A stretch of 33,227 nt of DNA from contig NZ_ADEG01000104.1 of the NCBI RefSeq assembly GCF_000177075.1, forward strand, positions 1 through 33,227, given 5' to 3'. Made by a program: the position numbers and the translations under genes. The notes beneath the pieces were generated by a model. It ran no database searches and had not been told where the DNA came from. It worked only from the letters and a program-made list of their open reading frames with translations. Positions 25,493 through 33,227 of the stretch are shown one piece after another. How positions within the stretch are numbered: position 1 is the first letter of the stretch; each line of letters begins with the position of its first letter. This stretch comes from Hoylesella buccalis ATCC 35310. GTDB lineage: Bacteria > Bacteroidota > Bacteroidia > Bacteroidales > Bacteroidaceae.

Positions 25493-26983
25493 ATGCATCT
25501 TCCCGAAGCATTTGAAACCTACACCCGCACCCTAATGGGCAACCACTTGTACGATGACCTCGTGCAAGCCTTGCAAGACGAACCCGCTGCTTGCATCCGA
25601 CTGAACCGCCAGAAATGTCCATCGGCACAGGTTGCCGTGCCCCATGTCCGGGTGCCTTGGTGCGATCAGGGCTATCGCTTGGCATGCCGGCCCGCGTTCA
25701 CCTTCGACCCACTGCTGCACACTGGTGCCTACTATGTGCAGGAACCGTCGTCGATGTTTTTGTCGGCCGTACTCAGACAATATGTTCGAGAACCGGTCAA
25801 GATGCTGGATCTGTGTGCCGCCCCCGGCGGAAAGTCAACGCTGGCTCGATCGGAACTGCCCGAGGGAAGCGTGCTGATGTGCAACGAACCGGTGAGAAAC
25901 CGAGCGCAGGTGCTGGCGGAAAACGTGCAGAAATGGGGACATCCGGACGTGATTGTCACCAACAATTATCCGGCAGATTACCGCAAGGCTGGGCTACGGT
26001 TTGACGTGATTCTTTGCGACGCACCATGCTCTGGCGAAGGCATGTTTCGCAAAAACAGCAACGCCATTGACGAATGGAGCGAGCAAAATGTGGAGAACTG
26101 CGCTCGCCTGCAACGCGACATCGTGGCTGATGCCTGGGAATGCCTCGAGGCGGGCGGACTGATGATTTATTCTACCTGCACCTTCAACGCCAAAGAGAAT
26201 GAGGAAAACGTGGCGTGGATATGTAGTGAATTGGGGGCTAAAACCTTATCTATTGACACGGAAACTCATTGGGTTATCGCTCCAACTCCATTGCATTTAG
26301 AAACCCAAGGCACCAGCCCCATCGACGGTTCGTCTCATCTCGCTGAACCTCTGCACGTTTACCGCTTCATTCCCGGTTATCACAACGCTCAGGGAAAGCA
26401 AATGGGCGAAGGCCTGTTTATGGCGGTGCTGCGCAAAGATGGGGAGAGAAAGACGGACAAACCTTGCAGACAGCAACCGAGTTTGAGAGGGGCAAAGGGC
26501 AGAGAGGCGAAAAGTGGCAACGGCAAGGACAACAATATGGCTCGTGAGTGGCTGCTGCAACCCGACAATTTCTGCTATATAAATAAAGGTGACGAGCTGC
26601 TGGCCATGCGACAACCGCTGCTTGGACTGTACGAAAAGGCTGCCAGTGAACTGCGCGTGTTGTTAGCCGGCATCTGCCTGGGTCAGCAGAAGGGCAAGAA
26701 TTGGATTCCCAGTGAGTCGCTCGCCCTGTCTACCAGTCTCAACGCGGCGGCTTTTCCGAAGGTGGAACTCAGTCATGCTGAGGCCCTGAACTATCTGCGA
26801 AGTCAGGCCATCTCCCTGCCGGCAGACACGCCGCGGGGCTTCATCCTCATGACGTACCGAGGTCTACCACTGGGCTTCATGAAGAACATCGGCAACCGAG
26901 CCAACAACCTCTACCCCAACGAATGGCGCATCAAGAGCCAGTACAACCCCGAGGAAGAGCCACACATCATTGACATTGAATAA
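25493..26983 (+). CDS. RsmF-like rRNA cytosine-C5 methyltransferase (NOL1/NOP2/Sun family)
   Basis: A 496-aa SAM-dependent enzyme. The SAM site is MLDLCAAPGGKSTLA at about 104-118. The two cysteines typical of m5C RNA methyltransferases are in DAPCSGEGMFRK (Cys179, catalytic) and YSTCTFNAKENEENV (Cys229). The N-terminal part (LPEAFETYTRTLMG, CIRLNRQK, YVQEPSSM) and the C-terminal domain with LNYLRSQAISLPADTPRGF, RGLPLGFMKNIGNRANNLYP and EWRIKS match RsmF/YebU-like proteins. About residues 315-350 are charged and variable. Start at ATG 25493 fits the promoter and the family. thyA follows after 12 bp, so both are probably in one transcript. Confidence 0.9.
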   Translation: MHLPEAFETYTRTLMGNHLYDDLVQALQDEPAACIRLNRQKCPSAQVAVPHVRVPWCDQGYRLACRPAFTFDPLLHTGAYYVQEPSSMFLSAVLRQYVREPVKMLDLCAAPGGKSTLARSELPEGSVLMCNEPVRNRAQVLAENVQKWGHPDVIVTNNYPADYRKAGLRFDVILCDAPCSGEGMFRKNSNAIDEWSEQNVENCARLQRDIVADAWECLEAGGLMIYSTCTFNAKENEENVAWICSELGAKTLSIDTETHWVIAPTPLHLETQGTSPIDGSSHLAEPLHVYRFIPGYHNAQGKQMGEGLFMAVLRKDGERKTDKPCRQQPSLRGAKGREAKSGNGKDNNMAREWLLQPDNFCYINKGDELLAMRQPLLGLYEKAASELRVLLAGICLGQQKGKNWIPSESLALSTSLNAAAFPKVELSHAEALNYLRSQAISLPADTPRGFILMTYRGLPLGFMKNIGNRANNLYPNEWRIKSQYNPEEEPHIIDIE

Positions 26984-26995
26984 AATAAACGAACT

Positions 26996-27790
26996 ATGCA
27001 ACAATATTTAGACCTGCTACATCGCATCCTCGAAGAAGGAAAGGTGAAGACTGACCGCACCGGAACTGGCACGAAGAGTATTTTCGGCCACCAGATGAGG
27101 TTCAACCTGGAGGACGGATTCCCTGTGCTGACCACGAAGAAACTGCACCTGAAGTCCATCATCTACGAACTGCTATGGTTTCTCAAAGGAGACACCAACG
27201 TGAAATATCTGCAAGAACATGGCGTGAGCATTTGGAACGAATGGGCGGACGAAAACGGAGACCTGGGTCCCGTGTATGGACATCAGTGGCGTTCGTGGCC
27301 CGATCATCGCGGCGGCACCATCGACCAGATACAAAACGTCATCGACCTGATTAAGCATCATCCCGACAGCCGCAGAATGCTGGTCACCGCTTGGAATCCT
27401 GCTGACATCAGTGAGATGGCGCTACCGCCCTGCCACTGTCTGTTTCAGTTTTATGTGGCCGACGGGCGTTTGTCGCTGCAATTGTATCAACGCAGCGCCG
27501 ACACCTTCTTGGGCGTGCCTTTCAATATCGCCTCGTATGCCCTACTGCTCCAGATGATGGCGCAGGTCACAGGACTGAAAGCGGGTGATTTTATCCACAC
27601 CACGGGCGACACGCACCTATACCTGAACCACATCGAGCAGGCCAAGCTGCAACTCACCCGCACGCCCCGTGAGCTGCCTCAGATGAAGCTGAATCCAGAC
27701 GTGAAGAGTCTTTTCGACTTTAGATACGAAGACTTTGAACTCCTCAATTACAACCCCTGGCCCCACATCAAGGCAGAGGTGGCGGTGTGA
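26996..27790 (+). CDS. thyA: Thymidylate synthase
   Basis: A 264-aa ThyA, the same length as the Escherichia coli enzyme. It converts dUMP and methylene-tetrahydrofolate to dTMP and dihydrofolate. Visible: [12 protein letters not shown] with the phosphate-binding Arg21, [23 protein letters not shown], the catalytic Cys146 in [13 protein letters not shown], the loop [20 protein letters not shown], and the C-terminal [12 protein letters not shown]. The folA gene follows after 293 bp of repeats; its product regenerates the cofactor that ThyA oxidises. Confidence 0.98.
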   Translation: MQQYLDLLHRILEEGKVKTDRTGTGTKSIFGHQMRFNLEDGFPVLTTKKLHLKSIIYELLWFLKGDTNVKYLQEHGVSIWNEWADENGDLGPVYGHQWRSWPDHRGGTIDQIQNVIDLIKHHPDSRRMLVTAWNPADISEMALPPCHCLFQFYVADGRLSLQLYQRSADTFLGVPFNIASYALLLQMMAQVTGLKAGDFIHTTGDTHLYLNHIEQAKLQLTRTPRELPQMKLNPDVKSLFDFRYEDFELLNYNPWPHIKAEVAV

Positions 27791-27805
27791 GATATAGTTT
27801 ATATA

Positions 27806-28016
27806 GTTGACGAGTTCACAAGTTTACGAGTTGACAAGTTGATAGCTTATATAGTTTATATAGTTGACGAGTTTACGAGTTGATAGTTATTATAGTTGAC
27901 AAGTTAACGAGTTGACGAGTTGATGGCTTTTAAGTTTGTGAGTTTTTGAGTTTTTAAGTTTTTGAGTATTTTAGTTGACGAGTTGACAAGTTTATGAGTT
28001 GACGAGTTGATGGCTT
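27806..28016. repeat. Array of about 26 degenerate octamers
   Basis: From 27806 the sequence parses almost without interruption into 8-bp units of the form GTTGACGA, GTTGACAA, GTTTACGA, GTTGATAG, GTTTTTGA and similar. Only one or two places break the period (extra A after GTTTATAT, a 7-mer CTTTTAA). An inner block drifts to GTTTTTRA. No ORF, CRISPR-type spacer or promoter is present. It fills most of the thyA-folA spacer. Confidence 0.85.
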
Positions 28017-28027
28017 GTCTAACCACT

Positions 28028-28048
28028 CCCCTCCCTTTTGGGGAGGGG
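28028..28048 (+). terminator. GC-rich hairpin before folA
   Basis: CCCCTCCC (28028-28035) pairs with GGGAGGGG (28041-28048) around TTTTG. It has no T tail directly after it, so it is either a rho-independent terminator without tail, an mRNA structure in the folA leader, or a decayed dispersed repeat. CCCCTCCC/GGGAGGGG hairpins of this kind are common between Bacteroidales genes. Confidence 0.5.
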
Positions 28049-28083
28049 TAAGGGGGAGAGGCCGCTTTTTAAAAGTAAATAAA

Positions 28084-28569
28084 ATGTTGATTACTATCAT
28101 CGCAGCCGTGGCGCGCAACCGTGCCATCGGCTATCAGAACAAATTGTTATATTGGTTGCCCAACGACCTGAAACGGTTCAAGGCACTCACCACCGGACAC
28201 ACCGTCATCATGGGGCGACGCACCTTCGAGTCGCTGCCCAAAGGCGCATTGCCCAACCGGCGCAACATCGTGCTGAGTCGTACGCAAACCCACTTTGACG
28301 GTTGCGATAGCTTCGCATCGCTCGACGAAGCACTGGCTCACTGCGCTGCCGACGAAGACATCTACATTATCGGCGGTGCCCATGTCTACCAACAAGCCAT
28401 TGAGCGGGCCGACCGACTGTGCCTCACTGAGGTAGACGACGTGCCAGAACACGCAGACGCGTTCTTCCCCCCTTATGACGACTGGCATGAGATATCACGC
28501 GAGGAACATGGCACCGACGAGCGCCATGCCCACCGCTACGCCTTCGTCAACTATGTGAAAAACAAGTAG
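28084..28569 (+). CDS. folA: Dihydrofolate reductase
   Basis: A 161-aa DHFR that reduces dihydrofolate with NADPH. Typical features: ITIIAAVARNRAIGYQNKLL at the start, LPNDLKRFK with the catalytic acid Asp28, VIMGRRTFESLPKGALPNRR with the cofactor-binding region, and YIIGGAHVYQQAIERADRLC. The ATG at 28084 gives the standard N-terminus; a longer frame from 28015 would include the GC-rich hairpin and is not a family match. It is in the same direction as thyA and completes the thymidylate cycle. Confidence 0.97.
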   Translation: MLITIIAAVARNRAIGYQNKLLYWLPNDLKRFKALTTGHTVIMGRRTFESLPKGALPNRRNIVLSRTQTHFDGCDSFASLDEALAHCAADEDIYIIGGAHVYQQAIERADRLCLTEVDDVPEHADAFFPPYDDWHEISREEHGTDERHAHRYAFVNYVKNK

Positions 28570-28605
28570 GGAACGTTATAAATCACGACCTACGCATATA
28601 CGCCA

Positions 28606-30033
28606 CTATTCAAATGGCACGACATCAGCTGTGGTCTTGTTGCCGACGATGAGATGATTCATGTTATATCGGATGGTGACCCGCAAGTTTTTCTTATCAA
28701 GCTCAAAAGCATCCATGCCCTGTCCAAGCGGTATGAAGGCTGGGATATGCGCTTTGATGTAAGGAGTGGCAGTAGGATTGGCTTTGGCCTCCACCTCGCT
28801 GATGGGTAAGCGGATGCCCAAATCGTTCATGCGCCGTCCCTCTGCGATGAAAATTTCTTGCCGCATCAGGTAAATCAGCTCGAGCAGAGCGTCATGGCCT
28901 TGACACTGATCGATCATCTCTGCCGTCACCGACGTACCTGAAACCGTGGGCACGCTCACCATTTGCGGTTTCTTTCGGCTCAACACCAACCCCTCGCGAT
29001 AAGGTTCACCCGGCGATGCGGCAACAGTGTAGGCGGCTCCATCAGGATATTCCTTGATGCCTCCCACGGCTCGTGTCTTGGCCCAATCTTTCACATCGTG
29101 CCGCACGGGGCGCGACTTGACCAGACCAAGCAGTTGTTTGAGTTGCGCCTTACACTTGTCCGTTTCCTTTTTGGCCAGCAAGGCTTCGGCCATGATGAGG
29201 TGGTTCTCCTCGGCCTTGGCAATGCTGATGGGACTTTCATAAGTGGACGTGAGCTGCACATATTTGGGATTGAGAAAGTTAAGACGCGGCAATGGCTGAT
29301 ACAGGGCTTTCCAGATGTCATCCTGCATCGCGTTGAACACACTGTTTGAGCCATCAAACTGTACCTGCCACAGCAGATTGTCGCACAGCTTCAACGCCAT
29401 GCCGCTCTCCTCCAATGCCTCGTCTACCTTGCCCAGACGGTAATAGGCGCGCGCCTTGAGCGTATGAACAAACGACCGCACCGTGTCGTTTTCAGCATAT
29501 CTCTCACTTTCTCCCAGCGATTGCAGCGCCAGTTGCAACAGCTCTTGCCAGGTCTTCACCGCACCTCGCTCGCTCACAGGCAGGGCCATGAAGTTCTCGC
29601 CGCCGAGCAAAAAGCCGTAAGCCTTGATGATATGAAGTTTGAACAGCTGCGCCTTCGTGACGTTCTTGTCATACTTGCTCACCTTGTCAAAGGCGAAATC
29701 GGCCGTAGCTCGCAACTGCTGCACAGCTCGCTCCAAGCCGTTTACGTCGGGATCGTTGTACAATATTTTCGGTTCGTCAAAGAGCTTGCTCTCGCGCGTG
29801 TAGTTGTTGAAATAGTTGTCAGAGATGATTTCGGTCTGCAAGCAGAAGTCACCAACCGTGAGGGCCAATGTCTTCTCGGCACCGTTCACCCAGGTGTCCA
29901 TGGCGTTTCCGCCCTGGAGATAACCATCTTCTGTGACGTTAGGATTCTCGATATCGCCAGGGGCCACCAAGTTGCACGAGGCCAGCAGCAACGTTCCCCC
30001 GATGATGAGGGTATATGATAAGTTTGATTGCAT
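28606..30033 (-). CDS. SusD/RagB-like outer-membrane lipoprotein
   Basis: A 475-aa lipoprotein with lipobox LLLASC (Cys20). The remainder is helical and TPR-like, as in the SusD fold: an early NGAEKTLALTVGDFCLQTEI, YNDPDVNGLERAVQQLRATA, a central YAENDTVRSFVHTLKARAYY with RLGKVDEALEE, and RQEIFIAEGRRMNDLGIRLP near the C-terminus, a segment typical of the family. It would lie on the cell surface as a lid on the SusC-like channel encoded 4 bp upstream. No neighbouring glycoside hydrolase or regulator is in the window, so the nutrient is unknown; oligosaccharides or peptides are the family possibilities. Confidence 0.88.
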   Translation of the reverse strand: MQSNLSYTLIIGGTLLLASCNLVAPGDIENPNVTEDGYLQGGNAMDTWVNGAEKTLALTVGDFCLQTEIISDNYFNNYTRESKLFDEPKILYNDPDVNGLERAVQQLRATADFAFDKVSKYDKNVTKAQLFKLHIIKAYGFLLGGENFMALPVSERGAVKTWQELLQLALQSLGESERYAENDTVRSFVHTLKARAYYRLGKVDEALEESGMALKLCDNLLWQVQFDGSNSVFNAMQDDIWKALYQPLPRLNFLNPKYVQLTSTYESPISIAKAEENHLIMAEALLAKKETDKCKAQLKQLLGLVKSRPVRHDVKDWAKTRAVGGIKEYPDGAAYTVAASPGEPYREGLVLSRKKPQMVSVPTVSGTSVTAEMIDQCQGHDALLELIYLMRQEIFIAEGRRMNDLGIRLPISEVEAKANPTATPYIKAHIPAFIPLGQGMDAFELDKKNLRVTIRYNMNHLIVGNKTTADVVPFE

Positions 30034-30037
30034 GATT

Positions 30038-32866
30038 TTACAAATTGAATTTCAGTGAAAAAACATATTGTCTGGGTAACGAATAGGTGGCATAATTCAG
30101 TCCTCCCGATGCCACAGCCCCTTGCGAGTGCGCACCCGAGATGACCGCTTCGGGGTCTACGGATGCCGCAGTGAAGTTCAACGGATTGTTAACGCTCATG
30201 CTGAACAGCACGCTCTTGACCACCGGCTTTGAGCCTTTGAGGTGGTAAAGATAGCTCAAGCCAACGTTTCGCACCTTGAAGAAGTCGGCCTTCTCCACGA
30301 AATAGTTGGTAAAATCGAGCCATGCGTCTTTCTGCTTCCTGCCCATGAGTGCCGACTGTGGAACCACGTTGTCTTTCAATCCCTTTTGAAAGCGGAATTG
30401 ACGGTCGAACGAGTGAACATAACTACCTGTCTGATAGTCACTACTCATCCACAGACTACAGTTTTTATAGTGTACATCCAACGACACGTTGCCATAGCAG
30501 GTGGGAATGGTAGAACCCAAATCTTGCATGCGAAGCACCTCCTTGAGGGTGCCATCGGCATTGAGAACGGCCTTGTTGCCACGCAAGAAGCCCACGGGCT
30601 TACCCTCCTCCACTGCCGTCTGAATGGTTTCGGGACCGAACCCGCCAATGCTGAACGGCACTGTTCCGCCCGCGCTCAGCACGCGGTTGCGGTTGGTGTT
30701 GACGGTGGTGCGCAGGGTGGTCTGCCAGTCTTTGGTGCGCACGACGTTGAGGGCAAGCGCCATCTCAACGCCCAGGTTACTGATTTCGCCAATGTTGGCC
30801 AAGTAGCTGGCCGCGCGTCCGGCCGATGGTAAGGTGGGAACCGTGAACAACGCACCCTTGGTAACGGAGTGATAGTAGGTGAATGAAAGCGTGGCGACAT
30901 CATGGAGGAAAGATGATTCGAAACCCACCTCGAACGAATGTTTCTTCTCGGGTCCCAAGTCAGGGTTGCCAAACTGCCCGAACGTGCCAGCCTGCTTACC
31001 TTGATAGCCTGTCACGGAGATGGTGCGCTGATAGGCGAATGGCGGCGGATAGCTGCCCGCGACACCGTAGTTGCAGAACACGCGCAGCATGGACAGCATG
31101 CCACTGCTGACCAATGGGGCGAGAAATGGCTCGTCACTCATCACGTAAGACAGGCCGAGCTTGGGATAAAACTGCCACTTCACATTGTCGTCAAATGCGG
31201 TGTTGTAGTCCACGCGTGCGCCTAAATCAACGTAATATTTATTGAACAGCCCAATGTTGTCCTGCGCGTAAAAGCCGTAGCTGTGCAGGAAGTTGAGCCA
31301 CTCGTCGGCCTGAACGGAACCTGCTCCACTCATCACCTTGGCCCCATCGCGCACGTTGGTACCGCGATAGATGGCCTGACGGTCATGCGTGTTGAAATAT
31401 TGGAAGCCGGCAGTAAGCACGTTGCTCAACCGGTTGGCATGGTAAAACTTGTACTGTGCGTTGATGTCGGCAGTGAGTCCGAAGTAATTGCGGTCGAAAT
31501 TGTTGACACGACCGGCATCCGTCGTACCCACATGCTTCTCACCAATATGAATGAGATACTCGTTGGTCACGATTTCCTTGTTGTTGTTAGCCCGATAGTC
31601 AATTCCAAAAACGCCTTTAACGGTGAGTTGGGGCAATGGCTTGTAGAGCAAGGTATGCGATGTTTGGAAATGTTTGGTCGACTCGCGATAGTGCTGCAAA
31701 GCCTCGGCTTTGTCCACAAAGGCTCGCATCTTCTCAAACGTGTCATCATCGGCAGCATCGATGTCGGCAGGATATCTCTGCTCATGACCATGGGAATCGG
31801 TAAACTTGAAGCGGCTGGAAGCACTGCCCTCCGTGAACCACAGTCCCGTATAGAAGCCCTGATTGCCATTGCGACTGCGGTTATAATCATCGGCCACAAA
31901 GCCGAATGAGTTCTGATACTCCAGTTGGGTGGTGAGCTGAGCGCGCGAACCAAAACGCAGGTCATAACGTTTGTGGGCATTGTTGTTGTGTATCACCACA
32001 CCCGTGTTTTCCATCATGTTGGCACCCAGGCTATACCCATACTTGCTGTTTCCGCCGGCAAGCGACAGCCGGTAACGCTGTTCGAAACCCGTCTGGTTGA
32101 GCAAATCGGCCGTACGGCGGAAGTGATAAAACTGCGTGGTGGCCCTGTCCCATCCCATGTCCACTGAGGCTGAAGCGTGAAAACCATCCGAGCTTCCCTT
32201 CTTCGTGAAGATTTGTATCACCCCATTGGCCGCATCAGAACCATAGAGCGTGGTGGCCGCTCCACCGCTCACGTATTCTATATGGTCGATGTTCTCCATG
32301 GAAATATCGCTCAGCGCGCTCGATGCCGCCATCTCACCCATGGGCATGTCGCCAATGGTGTAAGGCTGGGCGCCATATCCTTTCTTGGAATAATTGAGAA
32401 TGGCACCGGTATTGAGGTTGTCCGTGCGAACGCCATCAATGTAGATAATGGGAGTAGAATTTGAAAATGCCGAGGACAATCCTCGGGCTTTGATGACAGA
32501 GGTGCTGCCGGGCTGGGCCCCTGAGAGTGAAAACTGAACCCCGGGGATAGCGTTGCGCAGCATTTCGTCCATGCGCCCCACGGTCAACTTCTGCAAATCT
32601 TTACCTGAAATCTTGGTAACATTCGAAGATAACCTTCGCCGTTCAATGGCTCCGCCCTGCCCCGTTACCACAACTTCGTCAAGACTGATGGGCGAGTTGA
32701 ACCTCATCGTGTCTACCATCTCTGCATGCACATTGGCATGATCGTCATCCGTCACCATCATCGCCCTTGTGCCAGGATTTGCAAATGCGGGCAGGTAGGC
32801 CAATGATTGAAAAGCAACCAATGATGTTATCGTCAACAAATTGGCTTCTCTTTTTAAATGAATCAT
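30038..32866 (-). CDS. SusC/RagA-like TonB-dependent outer-membrane receptor
   Basis: A 942-aa beta-barrel receptor. The signal peptide is LTITSLVAFQSLAYLPAFA, followed by a TonB-box-like ISLDEVVVTGQ at about 60-70, then the plug (KISGKDLQKLTVGRMDEMLR, GVQFSLSGAQPGSTSVIKAR, STPIIYIDGVRTDNL, IEYVSGGAATTLYGSDAANG). The remaining residues form the barrel and end in RQYVFSLKFNL, an aromatic-terminated strand. It lacks the carboxypeptidase-regulatory-like domain that usually precedes the plug in SusC proteins, so it is of the shorter form. It is the first gene of a two-gene operon with the SusD-like lipoprotein and imports a bulky nutrient with TonB energy; substrate unknown. Confidence 0.92.
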   Translation of the reverse strand: MIHLKREANLLTITSLVAFQSLAYLPAFANPGTRAMMVTDDDHANVHAEMVDTMRFNSPISLDEVVVTGQGGAIERRRLSSNVTKISGKDLQKLTVGRMDEMLRNAIPGVQFSLSGAQPGSTSVIKARGLSSAFSNSTPIIYIDGVRTDNLNTGAILNYSKKGYGAQPYTIGDMPMGEMAASSALSDISMENIDHIEYVSGGAATTLYGSDAANGVIQIFTKKGSSDGFHASASVDMGWDRATTQFYHFRRTADLLNQTGFEQRYRLSLAGGNSKYGYSLGANMMENTGVVIHNNNAHKRYDLRFGSRAQLTTQLEYQNSFGFVADDYNRSRNGNQGFYTGLWFTEGSASSRFKFTDSHGHEQRYPADIDAADDDTFEKMRAFVDKAEALQHYRESTKHFQTSHTLLYKPLPQLTVKGVFGIDYRANNNKEIVTNEYLIHIGEKHVGTTDAGRVNNFDRNYFGLTADINAQYKFYHANRLSNVLTAGFQYFNTHDRQAIYRGTNVRDGAKVMSGAGSVQADEWLNFLHSYGFYAQDNIGLFNKYYVDLGARVDYNTAFDDNVKWQFYPKLGLSYVMSDEPFLAPLVSSGMLSMLRVFCNYGVAGSYPPPFAYQRTISVTGYQGKQAGTFGQFGNPDLGPEKKHSFEVGFESSFLHDVATLSFTYYHSVTKGALFTVPTLPSAGRAASYLANIGEISNLGVEMALALNVVRTKDWQTTLRTTVNTNRNRVLSAGGTVPFSIGGFGPETIQTAVEEGKPVGFLRGNKAVLNADGTLKEVLRMQDLGSTIPTCYGNVSLDVHYKNCSLWMSSDYQTGSYVHSFDRQFRFQKGLKDNVVPQSALMGRKQKDAWLDFTNYFVEKADFFKVRNVGLSYLYHLKGSKPVVKSVLFSMSVNNPLNFTAASVDPEAVISGAHSQGAVASGGLNYATYSLPRQYVFSLKFNL

Positions 32867-32905
32867 TATGTGTAAAATCTTTTTACATTAAAAAACTAAT
32901 GGTTG

Positions 32906-32936
32906 CAAAGGTAAAAATATCCTATGAATCTGTCAA
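32906..32936 (-). promoter_or_regulatory. Bacteroidetes-type promoter of the SusC/SusD operon
   Basis: On the minus strand TTGA (32936-32933), a 19-bp spacer and TACCTTTG (32913-32906) fit the Bacteroidetes -33/-7 rule. The ATG at 32866 follows about 40 bp later. Confidence 0.7.
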
Positions 32937-32993
32937 AAACTAAGGAGAAATATCATGACAAAAAGAGATTTTTATAAAAAAAGCGAATAACCT

Positions 32994-33023
32994 TTTGTTA
33001 GTATACAAAAAAATATACTTTTG
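32994..33023 (+). promoter_or_regulatory. Promoter of the tRNA gene
   Basis: TTTG (32994-32997), 18 bp, then TACTTTTG (33016-33023) match the Bacteroidetes promoter. The tRNA begins 32 bp downstream. Confidence 0.7.
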
Positions 33024-33054
33024 CAGTGTCGTCGTTCTCAACGATGCGGCAAAC

Positions 33055-33132
33055 AGGGGTATAGCCCAGATGGTTTAGAGCGCTGCAGTCACATTGCAGA
33101 GGTCATCGGTTCGAGCCCGATTATCCCTACCA
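33055..33132 (+). tRNA. tRNA, anticodon read as CAC (tRNA-Val), CCA encoded
   Basis: The 78-nt sequence folds as a cloverleaf: acceptor AGGGGTA/TATCCCT (one G-T), D arm GCCC..GAGC with one mismatch, anticodon stem CTGCA/TGCAG with the 7-nt loop GTCACAT, variable loop AGGTC, T arm ATCGG-TTCGAGC-CCGAT, discriminator A, and an encoded CCA at 33130-33132. With T at position 33, the anticodon is CAC, which reads GUG (valine). G at 32 and T at 38 are unusual, so the identity needs confirmation; the fold itself is secure. Confidence 0.85.
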
Positions 33133-33136
33133 ACCC

Positions 33137-33183
33137 AAAAAAGGTTCAAGAAAACAAATTTCTGTTTTTCTTGAACCTTTTTT
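33137..33183 (+). terminator. Terminator after the tRNA
   Basis: AAAAAAGGTTCAAGAAAAC pairs with GTTTTTCTTGAACCTTTTTT with a single bulge, loop about 8 nt, and a T run continues after it. The A-run on the left makes it usable in both directions. The final 44 bp of the window hold nothing I recognise. Confidence 0.85.
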
Positions 33184-33227
33184 ATTTTTTCCAGCTACCT
33201 GGCTGCCTCTTTCTTTCGACATCCTTT

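Noticed and set aside
27806..28016. CRISPR array
   Set aside because: Units of 8 bp without unique spacers and without cas genes do not fit CRISPR.

Overview
The window looks like a chromosomal segment of an oral-type Bacteroidales bacterium, most like Prevotella or a close relative. Supporting signs are promoters of the Bacteroidetes form TAnnTTTG at the -7 position, a SusC/SusD-type outer-membrane pair, a type IX secretion system (T9SS) lipoprotein of the PorE type beside a large surface protein with a T9SS-type C-terminus, and an ECF sigma cassette with Bacteroidetes-type membrane partners. No species assignment is attempted.

Layout: 1-1112 holds no convincing gene; it has simple-sequence repeats (9-bp and 44-bp units) and a terminator-like hairpin. 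1113-2291 encodes an M20 amidohydrolase. 2377-8802 is a scarred accessory island. At each end is a copy of a two-gene module (a 65-aa protein plus a small HD-domain phosphohydrolase of RelA/SpoT type). The left copy is cut off inside the HD gene; the right copy is intact. Between them lie fragments from different sources: an internal piece of a family-10-like glycosyl hydrolase, a low-GC RlmD/RumA-type methyltransferase C-terminus with an in-frame stop, AT-rich debris, and the 3' part of an IS30-family transposase. These are followed by a copper module that looks Gram-positive in sequence and expression signals: a CopZ-like Fe-S metallochaperone, a second rumA-like tail, and a complete CopB P-type ATPase.

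8803-15732 is ordinary chromosome broken by repeats: a HigB/HigA toxin-antitoxin pair, mutS2, a 254-bp MITE-like element with perfect 16-bp inverted ends, topB, and three of the four copies of a strictly 210-bp palindromic repeat (the fourth, inverted, is at 23216-23425).

15733-25385 is built around surface export and its possible control: a 1511-aa cargo protein preceded by an unlisted 49-aa small ORF and a leader with a G7 tract and hairpin, then porE divergently, a 1-kb repeat-rich spacer, and a reverse-strand cassette of a membrane protein, an ECF sigma factor and a small membrane protein. 25493-28569 carries an RsmF-like rRNA methyltransferase, thyA and folA on the plus strand; a 210-bp array of octamers separates the last two. 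ThyA and FolA act together in dTMP synthesis and folate recycling. 28606-32866 is a reverse-strand SusC/SusD-like uptake pair. The window ends with a tRNA (anticodon read as CAC) flanked by its own promoter and terminator.

The most interesting items are the copper island with two rumA-tail scars between direct repeats, the 210-bp structured repeat family, the 49-aa ORF with a GG-leader-like end next to T9SS cargo, and the HD/65-aa module. All functional statements rest on motif recognition by eye; no database search was run.
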